Assembly: GCA_030598125.1 (NCBI GenBank)
Contig: JAUVQN010000083.1
Span: 1-6,192, forward strand
Reading direction: 5' to 3'
DNA length: 6,192 nt
Source of the DNA: Coriobacteriia bacterium
GTDB lineage: Bacteria; Actinomycetota; Coriobacteriia; Anaerosomatales; JAUVQN01
Shown here: in pieces, positions 1 through 5,800 of the stretch
How the letters are laid out: the number at the start of each line of letters is the position of its first letter
Position numbering within the stretch: position 1 is the first letter of the stretch
Translations under genes and position numbers: made by a program
The notes under the pieces: model-generated
The model's input: the letters and a program-made list of their open reading frames with translations, nothing else
What the model was told of the DNA's origin: nothing
Database searches by the model: none

Positions 1-860
1 ACTGCACGCGCGTCGCCGCGGCCATTTACGGACGCTTCATCGACGAGATGGTGCCGGTATCGAGTACGCGTGTCGCCGAGATGACCAAGCTCCTGGAGAA
101 CATCTATCGCTGCGTGAACATCGCGCTCGTGAACGAGCGGCTGGTACTGTCCGACCGCATGGGCATCGACATGTGGGAGGTCGTGGACGCGGCCAAGACG
201 AAGCCGTTCGGCTTCATGCCGTTCTATCCCGGTCCCGGGCTCGGCGGGCACTGCATCCCGATCGACCCCTTCTACCTGGCGTGGAAGGCGCGCGAGTACG
301 ACTTCCACACCGAGTTCATCGAGCTCGCCGGCAAGACGAACGAGAACATGCCGTACTACGTCGTGAGCCGTCTGATGGACGCACTGAACGAGCACGGCAA
401 GGCGCTCGCGGTCTCGCGGATCCTGATCCTCGGGGTCGCCTACAAGCCCGATATCGACGACGTGCGCGAGTCGCCTGCGCTGAAGATCATCGAGCTGCTG
501 GAGGGGCGCGCGCCCGACCTCGTCTACCACGACGCGCACGTGCCGGAGATCCGAGTCGACGGGGGCACGATGGGAAGCGTCGAGCTCACGTCCGAACTCG
601 TGGCGAGCTCGGACGTCGTCGTGGTCGTCACGGATCACTCCGGCGTGGACTACGACATGGTCGTGCGGGAGGCGCCGCTCGTGCTGGACACGAGGAACGC
701 GCTCGCCGACTACGACGACGACAAGGTGGTGCGACTCGAGGATGGACAAGCCCGTGCGGGTAGGTGTGGTCGGCTACGGCTACTGGGGCCCCAACATCGT
801 GAGGAACGTCGACCAGCTCGAGGACGCCGAGCTCGTCGCGGTCGCCGACGCGAGTCCTGA
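1..860 (+). CDS. wbpA: UDP-N-acetylglucosamine 6-dehydrogenase, WbpA type (5' partial)
   Basis: This enzyme oxidises C6 of UDP-GlcNAc to the acid with two NAD+, giving UDP-GlcNAcA in the cytoplasm, the first step of the pathway encoded here. The reading frame is open from the left edge (first full codon at base 3), so the N-terminal NAD-binding Rossmann domain lies outside the window. Visible are the central domain with the TKLLENIYRC helix (bases 84-113) carrying the conserved Lys and Asn, the catalytic motif GLGGHCIPIDP with the nucleophilic Cys at 252-254, and the C-terminal UDP-binding domain starting at LILGVAYKPDIDDVRESPA (about 423-479). The stretch LVLDTRNA near 678-701 is the usual near-end motif of the family. 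The next in-frame stop is only at 858-860, which adds 38 residues (15 Arg) read from the next gene's DNA. The natural end is probably near 740, so the annotated end is uncertain. The family call is firm; UDP-GlcNAc as substrate is inferred from the motif style and the neighbours. Confidence 0.9.
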   Translation, partial: CTRVAAAIYGRFIDEMVPVSSTRVAEMTKLLENIYRCVNIALVNERLVLSDRMGIDMWEVVDAAKTKPFGFMPFYPGPGLGGHCIPIDPFYLAWKAREYDFHTEFIELAGKTNENMPYYVVSRLMDALNEHGKALAVSRILILGVAYKPDIDDVRESPALKIIELLEGRAPDLVYHDAHVPEIRVDGGTMGSVELTSELVASSDVVVVVTDHSGVDYDMVVREAPLVLDTRNALADYDDDKVVRLEDGQARAGRCGRLRLLGPQHREERRPARGRRARRGRRRES

Positions 861-1764
861 CAACGTGGCGCGCCTCGAGGAGCGTTACCCGGACGTCGCG
901 GCCGTCTCCGACGTCTCCTCGCTGCTGACGGAGCACGCTCTCGACGCGGTCGTCGTCGCCACATCCGTGCCCACGCACTACGAGATCGCGCGCCAGGTGA
1001 TCGACGCTGGGCTCCACTGCTTCGTCGAGAAGCCGCTCACGCTCACCTCGGCCGACGCCGAGGACCTCGTGAAGCGGGCCGACGAGAAGGACGTCGTCCT
1101 CATGGTCGGCCACCTCATGGAGTACCACACCGCCGTCAACTGGATCCGCGACTACATCCGCTCGGGCGATCTGGGGGACGTGCTCTACCTCCACGCCCAG
1201 CGCCTGAATCTCGGGAAGGTCCGAAAGGACGAGAACGCGTTCTGGTCGCTCGCTCCGCACGACGTCTCGGTCGCCCTCTACCTGCTCGACGAGACTCCCG
1301 ACTACGTCTCGGCCGCCGGTGCCGACTACCTGCAGGACGGTGTGAACGACGTCGTATTCGCCAACCTGCACTTCCCGTCGGGCAGGACCGCGAACATCCA
1401 CGTCTCCTGGCTCGATCCTCACAAGGTGCGGCGCTTCACGATCGTCGGGAGCAAGAAGATGCTCGTCTTCGACGACATGCAGGCCACGGAGAAGATCTGG
1501 ATCTACGACAAGGGCGTGGTGCCGAAGGAAGCCCTCGGCTACGGTGAGGACCTGAGGCTGAGGTTCGGCGACATCACGGTCCCGTTCCTCAAGATGGAGG
1601 AGCCCCTGGCGCTGGAGGTCCAGCACTTCCTCGACTGCTGCGACGCGGGCACGACGCCGCGCTCCGACGGTCGCGATGGCTTGCGGGTGGTGCGCACGCT
1701 CGAGGCCGTGGACGAGTCGGTCGCCGGCGGCGGGCGTCCGGTCGAACTCGACCTGGAGGCGTAG
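742..1764 (+). CDS. wbpB: Gfo/Idh/MocA oxidoreductase, UDP-GlcNAcA 3-dehydrogenase (WbpB/WlbA type)
   Basis: The likely reaction is NAD-dependent oxidation of C3 of UDP-GlcNAcA to the 3-keto sugar, which the DegT aminotransferase downstream then aminates. The 340-residue protein is complete. An N-terminal Rossmann fold carries GVVGYGYWGPN at residues 8-18. The family signature VEKPLTLT is at 95-102 with the conserved Lys97, and APHDVS at 171-176 supplies the conserved active-site His173. The C-terminal half is the usual alpha/beta Gfo/Idh substrate domain. The length is slightly above Pseudomonas WbpB (about 316). The ATG at 742 is chosen because the Rossmann strand begins at once (DKPVRVGVVG) and AAGGTGGT (723-730), close to the consensus Shine-Dalgarno, lies 11 nt upstream. 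The start sits inside the open frame of the preceding gene. Gfo/Idh proteins act on many sugars, so the substrate is assigned from the neighbours. Whether the NADH is recycled with 2-oxoglutarate, as in WbpB, cannot be read from the sequence. Confidence 0.87.
   Translation: MDKPVRVGVVGYGYWGPNIVRNVDQLEDAELVAVADASPDNVARLEERYPDVAAVSDVSSLLTEHALDAVVVATSVPTHYEIARQVIDAGLHCFVEKPLTLTSADAEDLVKRADEKDVVLMVGHLMEYHTAVNWIRDYIRSGDLGDVLYLHAQRLNLGKVRKDENAFWSLAPHDVSVALYLLDETPDYVSAAGADYLQDGVNDVVFANLHFPSGRTANIHVSWLDPHKVRRFTIVGSKKMLVFDDMQATEKIWIYDKGVVPKEALGYGEDLRLRFGDITVPFLKMEEPLALEVQHFLDCCDAGTTPRSDGRDGLRVVRTLEAVDESVAGGGRPVELDLEA
1755..1759 (+). promoter_or_regulatory. Shine-Dalgarno site fixing the GTG start of the acetyltransferase
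   Basis: GGAGG ends 9 nt before the GTG at 1769 and lies inside the last codons of the upstream oxidoreductase gene. It supports a GTG start at 1769 rather than the upstream in-frame ATG at 1676, which would overlap the previous gene by 89 nt and add residues with no beta-helix character. Confidence 0.75.
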
Positions 1765-1768
1765 CCGG

Positions 1769-2509
1769 GTGTGTGACGTCATCGACCCCGGGGCTCGGAT
1801 AGGGAAGGGCTTCGCCCATGGCGCCGGCGTCGTCGTCGAGGCCGGCGCCGATATCGGCGAGGATGTGACGCTCGGGAACCACGTCACCGTGCACGCCGGC
1901 ACGCGTCTGGGCGACGGGACCAGCATCGCCGACTTCGCGGTGCTCGGGCGCCGCCCCAGGCTCTCCAGGCGTTCCACCGCCGCGGGGGGCGAGCTTCCGC
2001 CGCTCGAGCTCGGCGCCGGCTGTTCGGTCGGCTCGCATACCGTGCTCATGGCGGGGAGCGTCCTGGGCCCCGGTTGCATCGTGGGCGACTGCGCCGGCAT
2101 CCGTGAGCGGTGCGAGATCGGCGACGACGTCGTCGTCGGGCGTGCGGTCACGGTCGAGAACGACACGTCGATAGGGTCGCGCACCAAGATACAGAGCGGC
2201 GCCTACGTGACGGCGTACGTCACGATCGAGGAGGACTGCTTCATCGCGCCCATGGTGGTGACGACGAACGACAACTTCATGGGGCGCACGGAGGCACGCC
2301 TCGAGCTGATGAAGGGACCCGTCCTGCGCCGCGGCGCCAGGGTGGGCGGTGGCGCCCATCTGCTGCCGGGCGTGGAGATCGGCGAGGAAGCCTTCGTCGC
2401 GACCGGCGCCGTCGTCACGCGCGACGTGCCTGCACGGACGGTCGTGATGGGCGTGCCGGCCAAGCCGGTCCGCGGCCGCGCGGACGAGGTAAGGCGCGAG
2501 AACCAGTGA
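1769..2509 (+). CDS. wbpD: Hexapeptide-repeat N-acetyltransferase, WbpD role (UDP-3-amino-GlcNAcA 3-N-acetyltransferase)
   Basis: The predicted role is acetyl-CoA-dependent N-acetylation of the 3-amino group made by the aminotransferase, giving UDP-GlcNAc3NAcA. The 246-residue product is almost wholly left-handed beta-helix: it has repeated [IV]-G-x-x-x hexapeptide turns from residue 5 (IDPGARIGKG) to about 218. After the helix comes the loop TTNDNFMGR (165-173), which matches the Asn/Asp active-site loop region of sugar-nucleotide acetyltransferases. The C-terminal signature VVMGVPAKPVR is at 225-235. Classic WbpD/WlbB are about 190 residues; the extra length is a less regular, Arg-rich segment (about 60-80, GRRPRLSRRS) plus additional coils. 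The GTG start at 1769 is favoured by GGAGG at 1755-1759 and lies 4 nt after the upstream stop, so translation is probably coupled. Fold and acyltransferase class are secure. The substrate is inferred from context; an O-acetyltransferase acting on the same glycan is the main alternative. Confidence 0.82.
   Translation: MCDVIDPGARIGKGFAHGAGVVVEAGADIGEDVTLGNHVTVHAGTRLGDGTSIADFAVLGRRPRLSRRSTAAGGELPPLELGAGCSVGSHTVLMAGSVLGPGCIVGDCAGIRERCEIGDDVVVGRAVTVENDTSIGSRTKIQSGAYVTAYVTIEEDCFIAPMVVTTNDNFMGRTEARLELMKGPVLRRGARVGGGAHLLPGVEIGEEAFVATGAVVTRDVPARTVVMGVPAKPVRGRADEVRRENQ
2468..2485 (+). other. Perfect 7-bp inverted repeat near the 3' end of the acetyltransferase gene
   Basis: GTCCGCG (2468-2474) and CGCGGAC (2479-2485) are separated by GCCG, forming a perfect 7-bp GC-rich hairpin 22 nt before the gene's stop codon ends. 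No T-run follows, so it is not a canonical intrinsic terminator. In DNA this GC-rich it may be coincidental or encode only the residues RGRAD. Confidence 0.4.
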
Positions 2510-2543
2510 GACTGGCCGCGCGGGGCGTGGCCGCACGATGACT

Positions 2544-2548
2544 GGAGG
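2544..2548 (+). promoter_or_regulatory. Shine-Dalgarno site favouring ATG 2553 for the aminotransferase
   Basis: GGAGG lies 4 nt before the ATG at 2553, a short but usable spacing. The alternative in-frame ATG at 2538 has no comparable site in front of it. The protein from 2553 begins MDIPLLDLRAQY, the usual N-terminus of DegT-family sugar aminotransferases. Confidence 0.6.
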
Positions 2549-2552
2549 CCGG

Positions 2553-3653
2553 ATGGACATCCCCCTGCTCGACCTGCGCGCGCAGTACGCGGGCTTGAAG
2601 GACGAGATCGACGGCGCCGTGGGCGAGGTGCTCTCCCAGGCGGCGTTCATCGGCGGACCGCGCGTGAAGGCCATCGAGGAGGCTGTCGCCGAGTGCTGCG
2701 GCGTCTCGCACGGTGTGGCCTGCGGGAACGGCACGGACGCGCTCTTCCTCATCCTCGCGAACCTCGGCATCGGCAAGGGCGACGAGATCATCACGACGCC
2801 CTTCACGTTCGTCGCGTCGGCCGAGTCGATCGTGCACGTGGGTGCGGTGCCCGTCTTCGTGGACATCGAGCCGGGGACGTACAACATGGACGTCGGTCAG
2901 CTCGAGGCGGCCGTCACCGAGCGGACGAAGGCGATCATGCCCGTGCACATCTTCGGACAGTGCGTGGACATGGATCCCGTTCGTGAAGCGGCCAAACGGC
3001 ACGGTCTCGCGGTCATCGAGGACGCCTGCCAGGCGATCGGAGCCACGTACAGGGGCGTGCGAGCGGGCGCGCTCGGGGATGCGGCGGCCTTCTCCTTCTT
3101 CCCCTCCAAGAATCTCGGCTGCGCGGGGGACGGCGGCATGATCGTCACCGACGACGCCGAGCTCGCCGCGAAGGCCAAGAAGATGGCGTCGCACGGCACG
3201 TCCAAGAAGTACTTCCACGACGCCATGGGCGTGAACAGCAGGCTCGACTCGCTGCAGGCGGCCATCCTGCTCGAGAAGCTGCCCCATCTGGACGACTGGA
3301 ATGCGGGGCGCCGAGCCGCCGCCGCCGTCTACGACGAGCTCCTGGCCGACTCCGGTCTCGCGCTGCCCGAGACGCGCGACTTCGGTGAGCCAGTGTATCA
3401 CCTCTACGTCGTCCGCTCGCCCGACCGCGACGGTATCATGGCGGCGCTCAAGGACGCGGGCATCGGCACGGCGGTCTACTACCCGCGCGCGCTGCACCTG
3501 CAGGAGGTCTTCGGCTACCTCGACTACTCGGAGGGCGACTTCCCCGTCGTCGAGGCCGCCCAGGAGGAGGTCTTCGCGATACCGCTCTTCCCGGAGATCA
3601 CGCGCGAGCAGCAGGAGCGTGTGGCCGAGGTCATCGCGGGAGCGACGGGGTAG
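2553..3653 (+). CDS. wbpE: DegT/DnrJ/EryC1 aminotransferase, UDP-3-keto-GlcNAcA 3-aminotransferase (WbpE type)
   Basis: A PLP enzyme expected to transfer the amino group of L-glutamate to the 3-keto sugar produced by the WbpB-type dehydrogenase. The 366-residue product is full length for the family (WbpE is about 360). Motifs in order are IPLLDLRAQY (3-12), CGNGTDAL for cofactor phosphate binding (57-64), TPFTFVASAE (82-91), VIEDACQAIGA with Asp157 expected to contact the PLP ring nitrogen (154-164), FFPSKNLGCAGDGG with Schiff-base Lys186 (182-195), and GVNSRLDSLQAAIL (226-239). From memory, the spacing and wording of FGQC(V/A)D, FFPSK-LGC-GDGG and GVNSRLD resemble Pseudomonas WbpE closely. 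An ATG at 2538 would add five residues (MTGGR); 2553 is preferred for its Shine-Dalgarno and for family alignment. It follows the acetyltransferase by 43 nt, the widest gap in the operon. The family call is very secure; the exact keto-sugar is inferred from the neighbours. Confidence 0.92.
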   Translation: MDIPLLDLRAQYAGLKDEIDGAVGEVLSQAAFIGGPRVKAIEEAVAECCGVSHGVACGNGTDALFLILANLGIGKGDEIITTPFTFVASAESIVHVGAVPVFVDIEPGTYNMDVGQLEAAVTERTKAIMPVHIFGQCVDMDPVREAAKRHGLAVIEDACQAIGATYRGVRAGALGDAAAFSFFPSKNLGCAGDGGMIVTDDAELAAKAKKMASHGTSKKYFHDAMGVNSRLDSLQAAILLEKLPHLDDWNAGRRAAAAVYDELLADSGLALPETRDFGEPVYHLYVVRSPDRDGIMAALKDAGIGTAVYYPRALHLQEVFGYLDYSEGDFPVVEAAQEEVFAIPLFPEITREQQERVAEVIAGATG

Positions 3654-3659
3654 CACGGG

Positions 3660-4736
3660 ATGCGAGTCGTCTCGATCGTCGGGGCCCGGCCGCAGTTCAT
3701 CAAAGCGGCGCCGGTCTGCCGCGCGCTTCGGAAGCGGCACGAGGAGGTCCTCGTGCACTCGGGTCAGCATTACGACTACGGGATGTCCGACGTCTTCTTC
3801 GAGGAGCTCGACATCCCCGCGCCCGATTTCAACCTCGGGGTCGGCTCGGGCGGTCACGGTCGTCAGACGGGCGAGATGATGGGCATGCTCGAGGAGCTCC
3901 TTCTCGAGCAGCGGCCCGACGCGGTGCTCGTCTACGGGGACACGAACACGACGCTCGCCGGTGGACTCGCCGCAGTCAAGCTGGACGTCCCCGTCGTCCA
4001 CGTCGAGGCCGGGCTGCGCTCCTTCGACCGCTCGATGCCCGAGGAGATCAACCGCGTGGTCGTGGACCACGTCTCGAGCGTGCTGCTCTGTCCCACCCGC
4101 GTCGCGGCCGACACCCTGGCGCGCGAGGGTGTCGTGGAAGGCGTCGAGGTCGTCGGCGACGTCATGCTCGACGCCGTCCGCTTCTTCGCAGAGCGTATCG
4201 ATGCGGAAGAGGTCCTGACCCGCTTCGGGCTCGAGAGCGGCGGCTTCTATCTAGCGACCCTGCATCGCGCGGCGAACAGCGACGATCCCGAGCGACTGGC
4301 CGCGGTCCTTCGCGCGTTCGAGCGCCTCGACGCTCCCGTGCTCTTCGCCGTCCATCCCCGGACCGCCAAGAACCTTGAGCGCCACGGGCTCGACGGGGAC
4401 CTGGACGCTTCCGAGCGCGTCATCGCCGTGCCGCCGGTCTCGTACACGGAGACGGTGGCCCTGCTCGGCGAGGCGAAGGCGCTGCTCACCGACTCGGGCG
4501 GCATGCAGAAGGAGGCCTATTTCCTGCGCGTCCCGTGCGTGACGCTCCGCGAGGAGACGGAATGGGTCGAGACCGTCGAGCTGGGCTGGAACCGGCTCGT
4601 GGGCACGGACGAGCAGGCCATCGTGGACGCCGCGGGCGATCTCGCGGTGCGCGACGCCCACCCCGACGTCTACGGGGACGGACACGCCGCCGAGGCCGCG
4701 GTCGCGGCCGTTGAGCGGCCTCTCACGGACGGATGA
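3660..4736 (+). CDS. wbpI: Non-hydrolysing UDP-GlcNAc-type 2-epimerase (WbpI/WecB family), UDP-GlcNAc3NAcA 2-epimerase
   Basis: This enzyme inverts C2 of a UDP-2-acetamido sugar through an enzyme-held UDP and a glycal intermediate. In this setting the expected reaction is UDP-GlcNAc3NAcA to UDP-ManNAc3NAcA, the last step of the pathway. The 358-residue protein is complete with a GT-B fold. It carries GARPQFIKAAP (8-18, Lys15), SGQHYD (34-39), GDTNTTLAG (93-101, Asp94), HVEAGLRSFDRSMPEEINR (114-132, Glu116 and the EE pair 128-129), TLHRAAN (200-206, His202), HPRT (232-235) and DSGGMQKEA (278-286). All these correspond to substrate-binding or catalytic segments of WecB. The start is 6 nt after the aminotransferase stop with only a weak purine-rich leader, so coupling by terminating ribosomes is likely. 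It cannot be separated by sequence alone from a WecB that makes UDP-ManNAc from UDP-GlcNAc, but the four preceding genes make the WbpI role more likely. Confidence 0.92.
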   Translation: MRVVSIVGARPQFIKAAPVCRALRKRHEEVLVHSGQHYDYGMSDVFFEELDIPAPDFNLGVGSGGHGRQTGEMMGMLEELLLEQRPDAVLVYGDTNTTLAGGLAAVKLDVPVVHVEAGLRSFDRSMPEEINRVVVDHVSSVLLCPTRVAADTLAREGVVEGVEVVGDVMLDAVRFFAERIDAEEVLTRFGLESGGFYLATLHRAANSDDPERLAAVLRAFERLDAPVLFAVHPRTAKNLERHGLDGDLDASERVIAVPPVSYTETVALLGEAKALLTDSGGMQKEAYFLRVPCVTLREETEWVETVELGWNRLVGTDEQAIVDAAGDLAVRDAHPDVYGDGHAAEAAVAAVERPLTDG

Positions 4737-5791
4737 GTGCACGAGTGACGGGTTCCCCGAAGCTCTGGGTGGATATGACGAACTCGCCGCACGTGCTCGT
4801 GCTGCGTCCCGTCATCGAGGAGTTCGAGCGGCGCGGGTGGGACGTGACGGTGACCGCGCGCGAGTTCGCGCAGACGGTCCCGCTGCTCGAGCGGGCGGGC
4901 ATCCCGCACACCGTCATCTCCAGGCACCGGGGCCGGAACATGGCCGCCAAGGGCTACGGGCTCGCGGCCCGGACCGCAGCGATGGTCCGCTTCGGGAGGG
5001 GCGAGGGCTTCGATCTCGCGCTGTCGCACGCGAGCAACGACCTGCCCGTCGCCTCCAAGGTGCTCGGCGTGCCGCACGTCACCATGTTCGACTACGAGCA
5101 CGCGAAGCTGTCTCACCACATCAACGTGAGGCTGTCCTCTGTGGCGCTCGTGCCGGACGCCATACCCGTCGAGTCGCTGGCGTCGTATGGGGGCTCTCCG
5201 GAGAAGGTCGAGCGGTATCCGGGTCTCAAGGAGGAGTACTACCTCGCGGACTTCGAGCCCGACCGGGAGGTCTTGAGCTCGCTGGGGCTCGACGAGGAGC
5301 GGGTGCTCGTCGTGGTCCGCACGCCACCCAGCGTGGCGGCGTATCACAGGATGGAGAACCCGGTCTTCGGGGACGTGCTCGCACGTGTGGCATCGCGCGT
5401 GCATGAAGGTGAGGCGCAGGCTGTCGTCCTCGTCCGTACGCCCGATCAGCGGGCCGAGATCGCCGCGATCGACGCGGACGCGTTCGTCGTGCCAGAGACT
5501 GTGGTGGACGCGCAGAGTCTTGTATACTACGCGGACGTCGTCGTGAGCGGCGGCGGCACGCTGAACAGGGAAGCGGTCGCGCTCGGCACGCCGGCCTACA
5601 CGGTATTCCAGGGAGAACTCGGCGCCGTGGACCGGCGTCTCATCGAAGAGGGGCGACTCACGAGGCTCGACGACGCCGCCGAGCTACCGCTCGAGAAGAA
5701 ACCGAGAGAGGAACGCCCGCGCGTGCGCAGGCCCGTGGGCGACCTCGTGGACAGGATCGTGACCGCCGGCCGCCGGCCGACGGTCACCTGA
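4733..5791 (+). CDS. DUF354 family protein, possible GT-B-fold glycosyltransferase
   Basis: A 352-residue protein of the DUF354 family, whose biochemical role is not established to my knowledge. It opens with LWVDMTNSPHVLVLRPVIEE (11-30), the family's typical first strand and Asn-Ser-Pro-His turn, followed by RRGWDVTVTARE (33-44). Near the C-terminus is YYADVVVSGGGTLNREAVAL (266-285), very like the nucleotide-sugar-binding GG...EA...G-P segment of MurG-type transferases and 2-epimerases, and parallel to DSGGMQKEAYFLRVP in the gene before it. There is no signal peptide or membrane helix, so it is probably cytosolic or peripheral. The last 35 residues are charged and look disordered. Its ATG overlaps the epimerase stop as ATGA, implying coupled translation and a shared task. 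A role in transferring or further modifying the diacetamido-uronic acid is an inference. The family assignment is confident, the function is not. Confidence 0.82.
   Translation: MSARVTGSPKLWVDMTNSPHVLVLRPVIEEFERRGWDVTVTAREFAQTVPLLERAGIPHTVISRHRGRNMAAKGYGLAARTAAMVRFGRGEGFDLALSHASNDLPVASKVLGVPHVTMFDYEHAKLSHHINVRLSSVALVPDAIPVESLASYGGSPEKVERYPGLKEEYYLADFEPDREVLSSLGLDEERVLVVVRTPPSVAAYHRMENPVFGDVLARVASRVHEGEAQAVVLVRTPDQRAEIAAIDADAFVVPETVVDAQSLVYYADVVVSGGGTLNREAVALGTPAYTVFQGELGAVDRRLIEEGRLTRLDDAAELPLEKKPREERPRVRRPVGDLVDRIVTAGRRPTVT
5759..5787 (+). other. Strong imperfect hairpin at the end of the DUF354 gene
   Basis: GTGACCG (5759-5765) pairs fully with CGGTCAC (5781-5787). After one C-A mismatch (5766/5780), CGGCC (5767-5771) pairs with GGCCG (5775-5779) around a GCC loop. 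That gives 12 base pairs in a 29-nt element, ending just before the TGA at 5789 and 13 nt before the LCP start codon. No T-run follows. It could act as a weak terminator, an RNA-stability element, or a structure that limits ribosome access to the LCP gene unless translation of DUF354 opens it. It also lies in coding sequence, so it may be fortuitous. Confidence 0.5.
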
Positions 5792-5800
5792 GTCGAAGGT

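Noticed and set aside
1676..1768. Upstream ATG start for the acetyltransferase
   Set aside because: It would overlap the oxidoreductase by 89 nt and add 31 residues without beta-helix pattern; the GTG at 1769 has a well-spaced GGAGG.
628..2187. Long 519-codon open frame on the - strand
   Set aside because: It lies opposite two clearly conserved genes, has no recognisable motifs, and is typical of the spurious antisense frames found in GC-rich coding DNA.
2510..2552. Possible promoter or terminator in the widest intergenic gap
   Set aside because: Only a short direct repeat TGGCCGC (2513-2519 and 2528-2534) is seen; there are no convincing -10/-35 boxes and no hairpin with a T-run in these 43 nt.
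1589..2887. 432-codon open frame on the - strand
   Set aside because: Antisense to the oxidoreductase end, acetyltransferase and aminotransferase start; low-complexity Arg/Ala/Pro composition and no domain.
2415..4070. Long 551-codon open frame on the - strand
   Set aside because: It runs antisense across three conserved genes; its Asp/Arg/Val/His-rich composition is that of a mirror frame and no family is recognisable.
4670..5404. 244-codon - strand frame and 231-codon + strand frame over the DUF354 gene
   Set aside because: Both are out-of-frame readings of the DUF354 coding sequence, which itself has clear family motifs.
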